NCBI GenBank assembly: GCA_021234155.1
Contig: JAJEKV010000338.1
Coordinates: forward strand, 62,001 to 126,000
DNA length: 64,000 bases
Source of the DNA: Isoetes taiwanensis
Lineage: Eukaryota > Streptophyta > Lycopodiopsida > Isoetales > Isoetaceae
Direction of reading: 5' to 3'
Shown here: piece after piece, positions 35,283-47,300 of the stretch
Numbering within the stretch: the first letter of the stretch is position 1
Layout of the letters: each line of letters opens with the position of its first letter
Position numbers and translations under genes: made by a program
Notes under the pieces: model-generated
Database searches by the model: none
Told to the model about the DNA's origin: nothing
Seen by the model: the letters and a program-made list of their open reading frames with translations, nothing else

Positions 35283-36129
35283 TAGGGACCCCTAGAGGAC
35301 GGGACGGAATGACACCTCTGTGTCCTCTACTCGATCGTCTGGACCCCAGACACGAGTTAGACAGAGGGCCCATACGACGGGTGCCGTTGGATGGGGAAGG
35401 TCCTTCGATGTATACGGCGGGTTGTCGTATATAGCGCAAGGAGCGTCACAGGGGACAGCAGGGGGCAGACGGAAGCAGGGGACGGAGGCAGGGGCCGACG
35501 GATTGAATCGACTCAATCTCGACTCTGTTTTTCGATTTGAAAAAAGCTGTTGTTTAGCCCTGTAATTTCAGGGTCCCGTTTTTTTCGTTCTCCAGGATTG
35601 CAATCTCCTCATGTCGTGCACGCAGGAATTGTAGAAGGCCATATTATTTATAGACTGCACGTGGCTTGCTAGCATTGGAGCACAATGGAGCACTACATTC
35701 AATCGATGGATTAGGTGAGATTATACCATCACCGTGCATTATGCGCACATTTGGCTAAGAACATCTCCTTTGTTTTGGATATCAATACGTACTAGTTCTT
35801 GTGCCAACAAAAATATCAGCGGTGACTGCTAGAAACTCTATCAGCTTTTGAACTCCGCTAGAGCATTTTGACAAATTGATGCAAGCTGGTAGATGGGGTG
35901 TTATCGCATCTGCCGGGATCCCTCAGGTTACGATCCATCCTATGGTAATGAAATCTAGAGTCGCTCAATTCTTTTGTACAATGTATTTAGTACTTAAAGA
36001 TTTGGGAGACATGCATCTTAAGCATTACAATTATAGACCTAGATGGTATGCATGCAGAGTTGCTCAATTGGGAAGGGCCATCTATAGCACCGATGCTAAC
36101 TGCCATGTTCAACAGGGTTGTGTAGGAGG
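35283..36129. other. Unassigned stretch, first part GC-rich
   Basis: 35283-35520 is GC-rich with GGGGACGG-type words. It could still be LTR if the right boundary above is wrong. The rest is AT-rich without a recognised gene. Confidence 0.35.
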
Positions 36130-37985
36130 ATTTCCCCGTGTCGTTGACCACTAGTAGGGTTGTCTCCATCTAGAAGGCAAGTGACTGGCACTACCCGGCC
36201 AATTGCCGCACAATTATGGTCAGCTCAGCATTCCCAAAGCTATTGGCCATGATCCTCGAGCAGCAGTTGACGAGCTGGATTAGAGGCAGGAGAAGTGCAG
36301 GCCCTCACGTAGGGCCTCATCACTCAACCATTGATAATATCTTTACACTGCAGATTTTGGTTGAGGACAGCATGAACCATCGGCAAGACCTGTATTGCTG
36401 CTTCGTAGACTTCGTCAAGGCTTTCGACATGGTGCGTCGAGAAAAGCTTTGGGCAAGGTTGCAACAGTTGGGGGTCCTGTGGAGTTGCCGAATGCGGTGA
36501 CAGGCTACATGAGACATGCTGGGGCCAGTTGCAACCAATAAGCCAGCCATTCGAGAGCAATATCAGGGTTTGCCAAGGATGCCCTCTCTCTCGCATACTG
36601 TTTGGACTGTACATTGATCAGTTAGAGAGCTGGCTTGCTGCCCACAGAGACAACGAAGCTCAACTTTTGCACTAAATCACCAGTTAACTGATATATGCTG
36701 ATGATGTCGACCTCTTAGCTACATTCAGGGTGACATACAACGCTATCTCGATGCCCTGGACATATTCTGCCAGGCAACTGACATGCGCGTCAACTTGGTC
36801 AAGACCTCATATCATTCGCACGACAGACAAGAGCTCCCACCGTCGCTTATCGGGGCCAGAATCTGAAAGTGGTACCCGCATACAATATTTGGGAGTGGAG
36901 TTTTTGTCTACCATGTACTGGGTCACTTCCATTCGGCTACGAGCAGGAGCAGGCTGGAAAGCACTCTATGCCATACAGAACAATAGCCACAAGGCGGAAC
37001 TGTCTGATTGGGCCTACCAGTTGCACCTATTCAGGGTATTAATGGAGCATGTCCTTTTATATGGGATCAAAGTCTGGAGCCCGGTGGTATCCATTGCCAC
37101 CTGAAATGATTTGGAGCATGTGCAGAAAGCTTTCTTAGCATCGACAATGGGGGTGAAGTCCACAATGCCATATCAAATACTATTACTATTACAGGAGACA
37201 GGCTTCTTGCCTCTTCAGTGAGAGGCCCTTGACTGCCACATCATCTACTTCCAAAAGGTGATCAGTATGGATGACGCTTGCCTTCCTAGCCTAGCTTACA
37301 CGGTAGCAATGGGGCCTCAGCATCTGAAGGCATGCAGGCGAAAAGAGAGCTCAGTGATCTGCTAGATGGAATTGCAGGAGTGCAGGTGCATCCAAGTAAA
37401 AATGGAGGTCGTTTGCCATCTTGAGACAGTATCTTGACACATGCTTCCTCAGCAAGCTCTGGAATGCCAGCACTCTTAAACAAGTCAAGACAACATATTA
37501 CCAGTGTCATATAAACTCCACGTTGGAGCGAGACACAGAACCCATCTGCCCATGAAAAAAGCGCAGATCCATTGCCTCAATTCATGTAGGTGTCTCCGAA
37601 TTGAGAAGGGGAGCCGTGCCAGGATATACTTTGTCAACGCTACCAAGTGGGGGCAGTGGAAGAAGAATGCCATACCCTTCAGGGCTATCCAATGTATGGA
37701 CAAATCCGAGTACGCTACACTGAATTGGTCAGGCCTGCCCCCTTGTTACATGCGATGTTCCTCAGTACAGAAGCTGGAATCATATCTTTAAGAGGTCATG
37801 GATCGGCGGAATCAGCTACGTCTTCGGGCACTCGCCCGACGTGTATATATTTTTCTCATGGTGTGTGTTTGTACAGTATGACAACATTCTTATTTTTGTC
37901 ACAGGTTTTTCCCTAATAAGCACACCAAGGCGGGGTTTATTTTTAACCCAGACAGTAATAAGTCTGTTGCGCCATTTTGTTGGGT
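36130..37985 (+). mobile_element. LINE fragment (reverse transcriptase to 3' end)
   Basis: 5'-truncated LINE of the same family as 24240-27062. RT blocks: FPKLLAMILEQQLTSW (about 36226-36275), HHSTIDNIFTLQILVEDS (about 36317-36372), FVDFVKAFDMVRREKLW (36405-36450), a GCPLS-type segment (about 36575-36605) and YADDVDLLA (36696-36722). The C-terminal region contains LRQYLDTCFLSKLW-like words (about 37420-37460) and a CHIN...RD motif (about 37505). Stops and frameshifts break it throughout. The end has ttttaacccagacagtaata, shared with the 57 kb LINE, but lacks the ATTCT tail. Confidence 0.8.
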
Positions 37986-38314
37986 CCTATAGGCGAGAAT
38001 TCATTTGAGAGAATTCAACTATTTTTATTACTTGTCGTCATGATTAGCTTCTCATTTTTGAGTAAAGCTTGGTAATTGTTTAATATTTCATACATTCCAG
38101 ATTAGAAAAAAGATGCCTCCTAAACATTTTGAAGATGAGTTTTTTGCATGGAAAATTATATCAAACCCAGGAACTGATAGAATATTATCGAACCAATTTC
38201 ATTTGGAGATGGTACATTCTTTTGAATGCTGCAAGCTAATAATGCAAGTCTGCTCGATGGAAGATTGTGTGGTCACTTGAGGGACCCGCGTGACTTTAGG
38301 AACTGAATTACTTC
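37986..38314. other. Unassigned 330-bp stretch
   Basis: No supported gene. A short frame starting ATGCCTCCTAAACATTTTG (38113) follows a possible acceptor, but nothing identifies it. Confidence 0.3.
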
Positions 38315-39163
38315 TCATAGTTGACACAGCAGCACTCCACTCCCTTTCCTCCTGCTTGGCTGGAATGTCATCTTTACCAGGCTTCATGACACCGAGTCTT
38401 CACTCTTGCTTTTACATGAAATTGCTGGTCATGATCGGGATTTTCTTCGCGCTATGGATTTTCTTTCCTCTATTCTCCAGTTTTTGAGAGAATCTAGGCG
38501 AGTATAGATTATCCAATCAAAATCAAGCTATTCCCAATTGGGATTGAGTGAAATGCGCTGCTGTCAAGTAGCATTGCAAGTGAGATCGTCAGCCTCCAAG
38601 GTTGCAACATGAGAGAATTCAAGATTTGAATTGCAAGGTGCCATGTTTCTGCCGAAAGGGTTGGATCCTCCTCCCAATGATATCGTACATCACTGATGAA
38701 CTCGACAAGTAGGATTTCAAAAAGGATGATGGTACGGGGGATAACACATTGTGCTCTCGACATCTAGGATTGCTAACTTGACATTTCCAGATATTTGAAT
38801 TTTAAGTTGGGGATGCCAGGACTTGATGTCACGTTAGGTACTTGGAGATCCCGATTTTTAGTTAGAGATCCCTAGCCACGGTATCACGTATGGGTGTTTG
38901 CATTGAGGGCTACGATGCTCCGACGAAGCTGAGGATGTGGTCGACTACGCATCTTACACAAGTCAGGTACAACGTGGCGGGAGGGGAGGGAGGGGCCGGG
39001 CTCCATATAGAGGACATGCGAGGGATCCCCAGGGATCTCGGAGCGGGGAGTTTTCTGTTTTTGCACCGACATCATCAAACTCGGAGTATGACCCACTTGT
39101 TCAACTTGAATCTCGAATAATAATAACACGTTCTTATTATATTTCTTAAAACTATGGCCCTTG

Positions 39164-39230
39164 CATGTGCCGTCCCATAACCCGTTGGGTTCCCGTGGAC
39201 CTAAAAATTCTTATCTTATCTTATCTTTAA
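39164..39230 (+). mobile_element. Short insertion with (TTATC)n tail in copy 1
   Basis: Copy 2 reads straight through this point (ctatggtcgcattcattttacc), while copy 1 has an extra segment: gtcccataacccgttgggttcccgt...taaaaattc, ending in TTATC repeats. The body resembles the 3' end of the ATTCT-tail LINE family (gtcccata..., tccgtggacgataaaaa). It looks like a severely truncated LINE or SINE insertion. Confidence 0.5.
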
Positions 39231-39869
39231 CTTTTCAAACATTTAAAAAGTCTATTGACAAATTTATTTTCTTTGGTTGCAATTTGCAAGTCAATTTGGT
39301 AAAGTATATATTTGAATTTGTAATGTACATGATATTTACCCCCATACATAATTATTTTAATATAGTGGGAGCAAGAGCATGAATGCATTGCAACGTGCAT
39401 ATTCAACTATCCACATTACTCGTTGCAACATTTAGTTTTAGTTCGTGTCAAAGTGACCACCACAATAAAGCAATAAACTTATGTATATAAAATTTAAGCC
39501 AGTTCCATATATGTGATCTTGTTGGTACCACATGGCTCTTTGCTGAGTTTTCAACTTCCTCCTTGTTAGGGGAGCCTTGGATGCCAATTGAATGCTTCAT
39601 TCAACTTGAAAAGGAATATGATTAGGTTCAGAAGTTTCTATGAACGACCTAGTTTGTTTAATGTTAGTCATATATACCAAATACTAGTGCAACTTGATAT
39701 TCAATATAAAATGCAACAACATGGGGATAAACAAAAAGCGAACAACTTGAGAAAGTTTATTAGATAATGACATGGGAAGACTTGAAAATTGACAGTAATA
39801 GTCCCAATAAAGTCAATCGATTTCTATGGTAAGACGATCTCTAGACTGGGGCCTATGTAACACGTCGAC

Positions 39870-40030
39870 CTACAAAGTCAATATTCCGCATTAGAAATAC
39901 AAAGTCAATATTCCCCCTATGTGTTACAATATGAAGTCAATATTCCCTATGCATTAGAAATACAAACTCAATATTCCCCCTATGTTTTACAATATGAAGT
40001 TAATATTCCCTATGCATTAAAAATATATCA
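39870..40030 (+). repeat. Minisatellite, (acaaagtcaatattcc)n
   Basis: About five imperfect copies of a unit made of a-tacaaagtcaatattcc and cctatgcattagaaa or ctatgtgttacaatatgaa. The same repeat ends copy 2 at about 41525-41640. Recombination between such arrays is a plausible cause of the tandem duplication. Confidence 0.7.
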
Positions 40031-40063
40031 TGGATTCATAGCAGACCCAACATATTTTCTGAT

Positions 40064-41640
40064 GAAGCAGCACTCCACTCCCTTTCCTTCTGCATGGCTG
40101 CAATGTCAGCTTTGCCAGGCCTCATGATATCAGAGCCTTCATTTCTTACTTTGGTGAAGTCGACAAGCAGGATTTGAAAAAGGATCATGGTACGGGGGAT
40201 AACACACTGTTCTCTCGACATCCATGATTGCTAACTCAAGGTTTCCATATATCTAAATTTTAAGTTGGTGATCCCAGGACTCGATATTGCAGAAGGTAAG
40301 GGGTAGATAACGCCCTGGTCAGAGGGCGTTATGGGAATAAAATTCTCGGGCAATATGGCCATGGCCAAAATGGCTCTGGTGCATATTGCCCGAGAATTTT
40401 ATTCCCTCCCGCATGCCCGAGCCATTTTGGCCATGGCCATATTGCCCGAGAATTTTATTCCCATTAACGCCCGAGGGCCAAGGCGTTATCTTCCTTAACA
40501 CCCTGCTCTGAGGGTGTTATGAGCCTTCGTGATAAAACCCTAGGGCGTTATGAGCCTTTGTGATAACGTCCTAGGGCATTATGACTGTTTTAGCCATAAA
40601 AACCCAAGGAGCAGGGTGTTAAGGTACTCGGAGATCTGGTTTTTTCAGTTGGGGATCCCTAGCCGCGGTATCACGTATGGGTGTTTGCATGGATGGCTAC
40701 GATGCTTCGACAGAGCCGACGGTGTGATCGACTACGCACCTGACGTAGGTCAGGTTCAATAAAATTAAGGGAGGGGGGAAGGGACGGGCTCCATGTAGAG
40801 GACATGCGAGGGATTCCCAGGGATCACGAAGCAGGGATTCTTTTTTGCACCGACATCATCATATTCGGGGCAATGACCCACTTGTTCAACTTAAATCACG
40901 AATAATAATAACATATTCTTATTACATTTCTTAAAGCTATGGTCGCATTCATTTTACCTTTTCAAACATTTAAATGGTCTATTCACAAATTCATTTTATT
41001 TGGTTGCAATTTGCATTTTGACAAGTCAATTTGATAAAGTATATATTTGAATTCAAATATACATCATATTTACGCCTATACATTAATGTAGTCGGAGCAA
41101 GAGCACGAATGCATGCAATGTGCACATTCTTACTAGACTTCTGTATAAAATTTAAGGCAGATTCATATATGTGGTCTTGTTGGTACCACATGGCTCTGTG
41201 TTGAGTTTTCAACTTTCTCCCTATTAGGGGAGCATTGGATGCCAATTGAACGCTTCATTCAACTTCAAAAGGAATCTGATTAGGCTCGGAATTTTTCGTG
41301 GACGGCATAGTTTGTTTTACCGTTAGTAACATATACCAAATAGCGGCAACAACTTGATATACAATATAGAATGCAAGAACGTGGGGATAAAAGAAAGCGA
41401 ACAACTTGAGAAAGTTTATTAGATAATCACATGGGAAGACTTGAAAATTGACAGTAATAGTCCCAAAAAAGTCAATATATTTCCATGGTAAGACTGTCGC
41501 TAGACTGGGGCCTATGTAACACGTCGACCTACAAAGTCAATATGCCCTATGCATTTTATACAAAGTCAATATTCCCAGTGCGTTAAAGTGTAAAGTCAAT
41601 ATTCCCAGTGCGTTAAAATATAAAGTCAATACTCCGTATG
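40064..41640 (+). repeat. Tandem duplication upstream of MYB gene 1, copy 2
   Basis: Second copy of the unit at 38315-40050, ending in the minisatellite (about 41525-41640) about 200 bases before the MYB start codon. The sequence after its minisatellite (atacgtcatggacccatgc) still resembles that after copy 1's (atatcatggattcatagc). The duplicated unit therefore once reached into what is now the MYB promoter. It contains a hairpin insertion at 40300-40620. Confidence 0.8.
40300..40620. mobile_element. Hairpin MITE-like insertion, empty site in copy 1
   Basis: About 320 bases present only in copy 2. Two 44-base arms (about 40331-40374 and 40420-40463) are perfect inverted repeats, beginning gggaataaaattctcgggca and ending in its complement. 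A further partial copy of the arm end sits between them. Outer parts contain repeated agggcgttatgag-type words and inverted ends (aacgccctggtcagaggg, ctgctctgagggtgtt). The flanks read gtaag and ttaag, and copy 1 has cgttaggtac at the same point, the likely empty site. Confidence 0.75.
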
Positions 41641-41835
41641 CGTGAAGAATACGTCATGGACCCATGCATGGTGGACCAGAGAATTGTTCCAGCTGGCCCA
41701 GAGAATCCGGTCGTACGAGGAATCTCGGTGATATGGGCCAGACTTATTAGGTTGACTTGGCAAGTGAAGCCAGGTCGTCATGGGAACCCTAATAAATATG
41801 TTTGGGGATCTGCTCTTTTTTCTAAACTCCAAAAT

Positions 41836-42884
41836 ATGAAAATAAGTGTCGATTTTGGGGCAGCCAAAACCTGTTCTTGCTGCTCTGCATCTACAAACAT
41901 AAGAAGAGGTCTCTGGTCTCCCGATGAAGATGCTTGTCTGAAAAACTATATTGAAACTTATGGCATTAAGCGCTGGAGCATTGTTCCCATTGAGGCTGGT
42001 AAAAAATCTCATTTTTTTTCCAGGCATTTTTTTTTCATGCATTTTTTTTTCCTGCACCATATCTTTGCATATAATCTTCAATGCCTCTTCTTATTTCTTA
42101 TATATATTCTTCATATAATCAGGTCTCCAGCGCTGTGGTAAAAGCTGTAGGCTTAGATGGCTTAATTACCTTCGTCCTCAATTAAAACGTGGTAGCTTTT
42201 CTCTTCAAGAACAGGAACTCATCCTTAACCTGCATTCTCGCCTTGGTAACAGGTACTTTAAGATCTACATTGTTTTTTGCATAGTGGTTTTTTAGACCAG
42301 AATGTTGCTGAAAGTTCTGATTTTTATTTTACAGATGGTCCCTTATCGCCAAGCAATTGCCAGGCAGAACTGATAACGAGATAAAAAACTTCTGGAATGT
42401 TCATTTCAAGCGCATCCCTAAATCTCAGAATAGTGCCAGTTCTAAGAAATGTTTAATTCTGGATTCTTCAGAACATAAAAAAGAATGGCAGTCTAAGGTA
42501 ATTGTTGCAAGTTCTAGTGAATCAGATTTGTCAAGTTGCGGCGAAGAAGTTCCAATTAATTCAAGAACACCAGTCTTTTCAACATGGTGGTCTGATCTTG
42601 AACTTGATCTTGATCTTGACCTTGATTCAAATTCAAAAATTAAGGATGCACCACAAACAATGTTGCAGGATCATATTCATGTTCATCAACGTGAACAACA
42701 TGCTAATTCTTGTGCATTAGAAGAGCTACTGCAGGCTTGTGAAAGTGGTTCATCAGATTCATCATTTTCTTTCCACGATGGAAGTTTCAGCTCTAATTCC
42801 TCTGACCATTCTAACTCAAATTCATTACAATGGTCTGGTGATCTTGTAGAAGATTTGGATTGGAATAAACTGTGGGTAGATTGA
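41836..42884 (+). CDS. R2R3-MYB transcription factor 1
   Basis: Nuclear DNA-binding protein, 280 residues, three exons: 41836-41998, 42123-42252, 42335-42884 (TGA). The intron sites (phase 1 after EAG, phase 2 at the N-R junction) are the standard plant R2R3-MYB positions. N-terminus has [10 protein letters not shown]2: [16 protein letters not shown], then [10 protein letters not shown] and [17 protein letters not shown]3: [15 protein letters not shown], then [20 protein letters not shown]. The C-terminal half is Ser-rich with an Asp/Leu run ([13 protein letters not shown]) and ends [11 protein letters not shown], an acidic patch likely to activate transcription. An upstream in-frame ATG (41638) would add 66 residues. 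I prefer 41836 because MYB proteins start shortly before R2. Paralogue of the gene at 60524. Target genes unknown. Confidence 0.9.
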
Positions 42885-43047
42885 TGAGCAATTGTACAGA
42901 CATCTAGCTCTGATTTCAACCTGTTGATATTCTGACTTTAAAACACTTACAAATCTTTGATATGTTATTTTTATTTGAAATTCATGGCATTTGTAGACAC
43001 TAGGCAAATGAAATTCATACTAAATACATTTAGTCAAGGGGCATTAT

Positions 43048-43182
43048 CCCCCTTTTTTTTTTCTTGTTTTTGGAAGGACTACAAGCTTTACTCACCAATA
43101 AAAAAACTATAACAAAAGAAAAAAAATAAATAAATGCAAAGACAGGACTATAACTCCATTGGACAAACCGATCCAACTGAGC
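43048..43182 (-). mobile_element. Short retroposed copy sharing the L1 LINE 3' end, with target duplication
   Basis: On the minus strand this runs GGCTCAGTTGGATCGG, TTTGTCCAATGGAGTTATAG, TCCTGTCTTTGCATT, then GTAAAGCTTGTAGTCCTTCC, poly(A) and GGGGG. It matches the 3' end of the LINE at 49667-51766 (near 51650-51766). It is flanked by a 13-base duplication: caaggggcattat (43035-43047) and caagggacattat (43183-43195). It is either a very short 5'-truncated LINE or a SINE sharing the LINE tail. The start GGCTCAGTTGG resembles a tRNA D arm. Confidence 0.75.
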
Positions 43183-43195
43183 CAAGGGACATTAT

Positions 43196-45424
43196 TGTAC
43201 AAAATCAAGTCTAATAATATATATCCATCCGACTTCCACGAAGTGCAACTGCAATTGCGAATGATGGCTTTGTATATTTGTATATATGAACCTTAAATTA
43301 TCACCAATAATTATTTAAATAAGAAGAGATAAATTATCATCAATAATTGTTTTAATAAGAAGGGACATTTTAGTGTTAGGTCAAAAGCAAAAACTATCTA
43401 AACATGTATAATGATTCTACACAATCTTTACTCCATTATTCCTTGCCTAGTTCTCAACACATGTTGATAATATTCCTTGAAATCGTCATTTCTAACAAGT
43501 TGAAATCAATATATCTAAGTCAAAATATTCAGAGGCTCCATATAAAAAAGAAAAAAGAACGCCTTCTATCACAAGAATTGGTCTAATTTGAGAAATGCCT
43601 TACGAAGGCATATGACAATGTTGAATCTAGAAAACACCCGTATAAGAGATTGACATTTGTAGAACTCAATGCACTAGGGTTTGACATATGGGTGAACTTA
43701 TTGTGGCTCACTCCAATTGATGTGCACCAACTCTGGACACACATTTTCTAGTCATTATTTTACGAGGTTTTCTTTATCAAAGTTGCCTATTTCCCCATAC
43801 AACAATTCCTGCAATTCTAGCATGTGCACGTGATAAGCAACATCGTCTAAAAGTACGTTAGATCCTTATAATTTTCTAATGGTTGTGAAAATTAGAAAAA
43901 ATCCACATCATTTCCTTCTCCTTCATTTGTATTATTTTCATGGCTTCTTCTTCTTCCCGACTGCGTCCTACACAGGCCATTACGTTGGAGGCCCTCTAAC
44001 TCAAATGATGTTAAACTGGCAGATATGACAAAGCAAACTTGTAGTCATGAAGATGCCTTGCTTGCAGAATTTGCCCTCTCCGTTGTCATTGCTCATATGT
44101 CTAATTCTTCATGCAGCTAATGACAAATCATTCTATAATAGATCAAGTGCAGAAGAGTTTGAGTTGTACCCCAGACAAATCATATTAGTAATTAAATGTC
44201 CACAACAAAGCCATTACGCGGGAGTCCGCCAGCGTGTTTTTTAGTAGCCGTTGGTTACAAATTCACATTTTTTCAAAAATAGTCGGCCATGCTGGAGTAG
44301 GATGCATTCTCATTACGACCAAAGGGTAGTGGGCAGTTCAAATACCAACTTATTACTCTCACTCTATAAGTGGCCAATTTGATATTTGCTACCTTTAGAC
44401 CCATAGGGCGTAGTCATTTCAAAATATCAGATGCACAAGCAACTTGTTGGGATGGCCATTTAGAACATACAATAGTTTTAATTGTTTCTAGAAGTGTGGC
44501 CAGCCTCTATATTAGCCACAAGTAGGGACATAATATTATTACTTAGGGTGCTCTAAAATTTGTTTCGAGTCTAGCCCTATAATTCTAATGGTCTTTCTAA
44601 TAATATAGTAGTTTTCCTTCTGATGACTCGGTTCAATTTTTTTTATTCGATTTGCAATTTGCATCCCAAATCTGCTCGTCACATCCTGCTTGAATTTGCT
44701 CTTCATCTTTCCAACTCAAATCAGGGTTTCCAAATGGTTTTTGGTGAGATTCATCCTATCGAAACCATTTGTGCTTCTGTCTAAGACAACATGTCAATTG
44801 ATTTTACAGTAAGTGAAGCATAGCATGTATTTGTTTGTGATAACTATATAGAGCATCATAGATAGACATACCAATTTTAAAGGTTAGATGTATAGGTGTA
44901 GCCAATTTGATTGTTCTGACAAAAAAAAAAAAAAAAAATAGTTTCTTGATTTTGCCAGTTAAGTTACAACCCCTTGGCATAACAATTCAAAAATGGCTAG
45001 GTCAAACTACCTTAGCAATTTCTCCAAGATAAGTAGTGGTCAATATTTCATGCCTCTTCAAATATGTAAGGAGATTAAAAAACACCCTAAAGTCCGCTTG
45101 GGATGCTGGAATTCATGCTAGGAAAACAAGAAATAGATGTGGAACAACATATGCTTATTAAGCACAATTTTATTATAGTAGAAAATTTTTAGTAAACTGG
45201 AACTTTTTTATTGTAGACCTTCCGTAGGTGTTGTGTACATGTGTATAGTACATATGTATCGTTCTTATGTTGTATACACTACATGAATATTTAGAAAATA
45301 TATTAATACGTATCATACACCCACCTTCTGAACATAGTTATGTATGATACAAAACCTTATAAAATATATGGACATGATATCATGCATACACATGCTACAG
45401 ATAGCAGTAAAGGTAATAGTTTAT
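43196..45424. other. Non-genic stretch
   Basis: About 2.2 kb of AT-rich DNA after MYB gene 1 with no supported gene. An 18-base A run lies near 44921. Two short related phrases (aattatcaccaataatt, aattatcatcaataatt) lie at about 43297-43350. Confidence 0.45.
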
Positions 45425-45800
45425 AGAGGTTTAGTTTGGCTACATATTCACACAAGGGGTGTCTTTGGGCATCGAGAACTGTTAAAACGAGCATATTCGG
45501 GAGTTGTGCCACACTATGGGTTAAGTAGATAATTGGTCTTTTGTCGTGGGGTATGCTTTCATAGGTTGAGGTATACCATATAGCGATTAGCAAAATACTA
45601 TAAGGTTTTTAGCACCATACTTAATGATGTTATTCAATACATGTATTGTACAACTGGAAGGAGGGGAAAGAAGAGGTTCTCACTGCCCTACATCATCCCT
45701 TGTGTGAATATGCACCCAAACAAGAGGGGCTCTTAGGGGGAATTTGATTTTAAGTATAGGGATAATGATTGGGTCTATGATTTTAATATTGATGTCTATT
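45425..45800. mobile_element. Diverged copy of the hairpin element
   Basis: Plus-strand tttggctacatattcacaca (about 45437) and the inverted tgtgtgaatatgcacccaaa (about 45702) are the arms. Between them, gggcat-gagaac, cgagcatat, ttgtcgtggggtatgc and aaatactataaggttt follow the inner order of the element at 33160-33569, read in the opposite direction. It is much more diverged than the copies at 30 and 33 kb, so older. Ends are approximate. Confidence 0.65.
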
Positions 45801-47157
45801 ATTTTGTAGTACTCAAGTGGTTCAAAAATTTTGGACCCCCTTCAGGGCCCTTTATAAAATGAGCCCAAAGGAAAGGGAATAAATATAGAAATACAATAGA
45901 AGGGATTATAAATCATGAAAAATCACGTTATGATTATTTCTCAAATTATATCTATGAAACTATTGTATTAGACATAAGCAATTACATGAGCATCATAGAC
46001 ATAAACAATTGCATGAGCATCAGGGAGATGCCATAAGTGCATAACAGTACATATAGGTACAATTGTTGATTGTTGTTGAGTTTTCTGTGGAATAGAAAGG
46101 ACTAAGAAGAAGATAATCAGAGCATCTTATGGGACTTGAATCCATCCTATGCTTGTATGGCCTGTCACTGTTGGCGGCTTCATGGCCATATGTACTCCAA
46201 TGTCGAGAAGCTTAAAATAAAAAAATGACAAACCATCACTTGCAAGAAGCTTCACGTCAATAAGCCACCATCATTTGACTCTACATATAGCATCACCATA
46301 AATACAAAGAATAGACCCACTGAAGCCTCTATAGTACTATCCTTCAATAGGCTAAGACCTATCTAATTGCAAGAAAGTCGTATTGAATTCAAATAGCTTG
46401 ATAACCTTATCAGCAATTATTCAGTCCCCTTGCTTTAGAAGCTCCCACAGCTTGCAAGAGGTGGCTTGTCAACTTCATCTGTAATGCAATTCATTAGGCT
46501 TTGTTAAATATACAACACAATAATAAAGAACAAAGAAAGCCCATGAATGAAACCCTTATAGCTCAATGTCACCCTTTATTTTTCCAAGATTGTCAATAAC
46601 TTTTATCATCTGAATCCATTTTCATCTCTCTGTCAAGGATGTGAGAATCATAAGCAATAGCTTGTGGACCTTTTTCCAAGTCTAGTGTTAAGCTGTCGAC
46701 CTCTTCAAAAACACGGCCTGTGCTTACAAACACAAAGAAAGTACTAAATATCTCTCCAAAGAAAGTTTTCAAAAGATGGATAAGCTACCTTAATGGAAAA
46801 ATTCCAATCCCCATGATGCATAGAGCTCAAATTGAGTTATACCAAGACCTAAAGTAGCTATCTGGGATTGTCACCTTGCATCTGCTTTTGAAACTTCTAA
46901 TTTGATGTTTAAGCGGGCAAGAGCTTTGATTTGGAAGGAAAATGTAGAGATAGTCCAGCGTTAAGAAAAGATCTCACAAGCAACTTGACTTCCTTGTTGT
47001 TGAGCTTTTGCTGCTGTAGCTGTCAATTCCTTAAGAAATACTAATTTAATATAGAAACAAAATACAATCTAAAAGTCCTAAATGAATCCCTCATCAAACT
47101 GGCATTAGAATCGGTTGCAGATTCTATCATCACTGTGAGCAGGCTGCCGTCTCAGAG
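45801..47157 (-). other. Possible degenerate gene fragments (minus strand)
   Basis: Several short minus-strand stretches look exon-like. About 46605-46735 has FEEVDSLTLDLEKGPQAIA and SHILDREMKMDSDDK after a possible AG acceptor. About 46985-47035 has LTATAAKAQQQGSQVA. About 46130-46210 has LLDIGVHMAMKPPTVTGHT ending at a stop. Spacing and frames are not consistent enough to build a gene, and I recognise no family. Treat as a candidate pseudogene. Confidence 0.25.
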
Positions 47158-47300
47158 AGAAGAGTGGAGGCTCGAAAAAAAATAAATAGAATAGAATAGA
47201 TTTTTTAGCGTCCAGGAGACCGATGGACGGAAAAAATGGGCGAAAAGTTGGCCGAAAAGAAAAAAGGTTTTCCAAAACTCAACTGCTCACGCTAGAAAAA
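47158..47300 (-). mobile_element. Short 3'-end fragment of the ATTCT-tail LINE family
   Basis: On the minus strand: gtccatcggtctcctggacg, ctaaaaaatc, then (TATTC)n at 47186-47200. This parallels the end of the LINE at 47893 (ggccattggtctccgtggac, gataaaaac, then ATTCT repeats). Only the terminal hundred or so bases are present. Confidence 0.5.

Larger units (their letters stand above)
38315..40050 (+). repeat. Tandem duplication upstream of MYB gene 1, copy 1
   Basis: The segment from agcagcactccactccctttcc (about 38329) to a cluster of tacaaagtcaatattcc repeats (about 39870-40030) recurs in the same order at 40064-41640. Compared with copy 2 it carries about 290 extra bases (38398-38690) and a 65-base insertion (39164-39230). 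It lacks the hairpin element found in copy 2. Identity over shared parts is high but clearly below 100%. No coding content is recognised. Confidence 0.8.

Noticed and set aside
41638-41835. Longer start for MYB gene 1 (66 extra residues)
   Set aside because: MYB proteins normally begin 10-20 residues before R2. The extra part covers the end of the duplicated promoter repeat and has no match in the paralogue.
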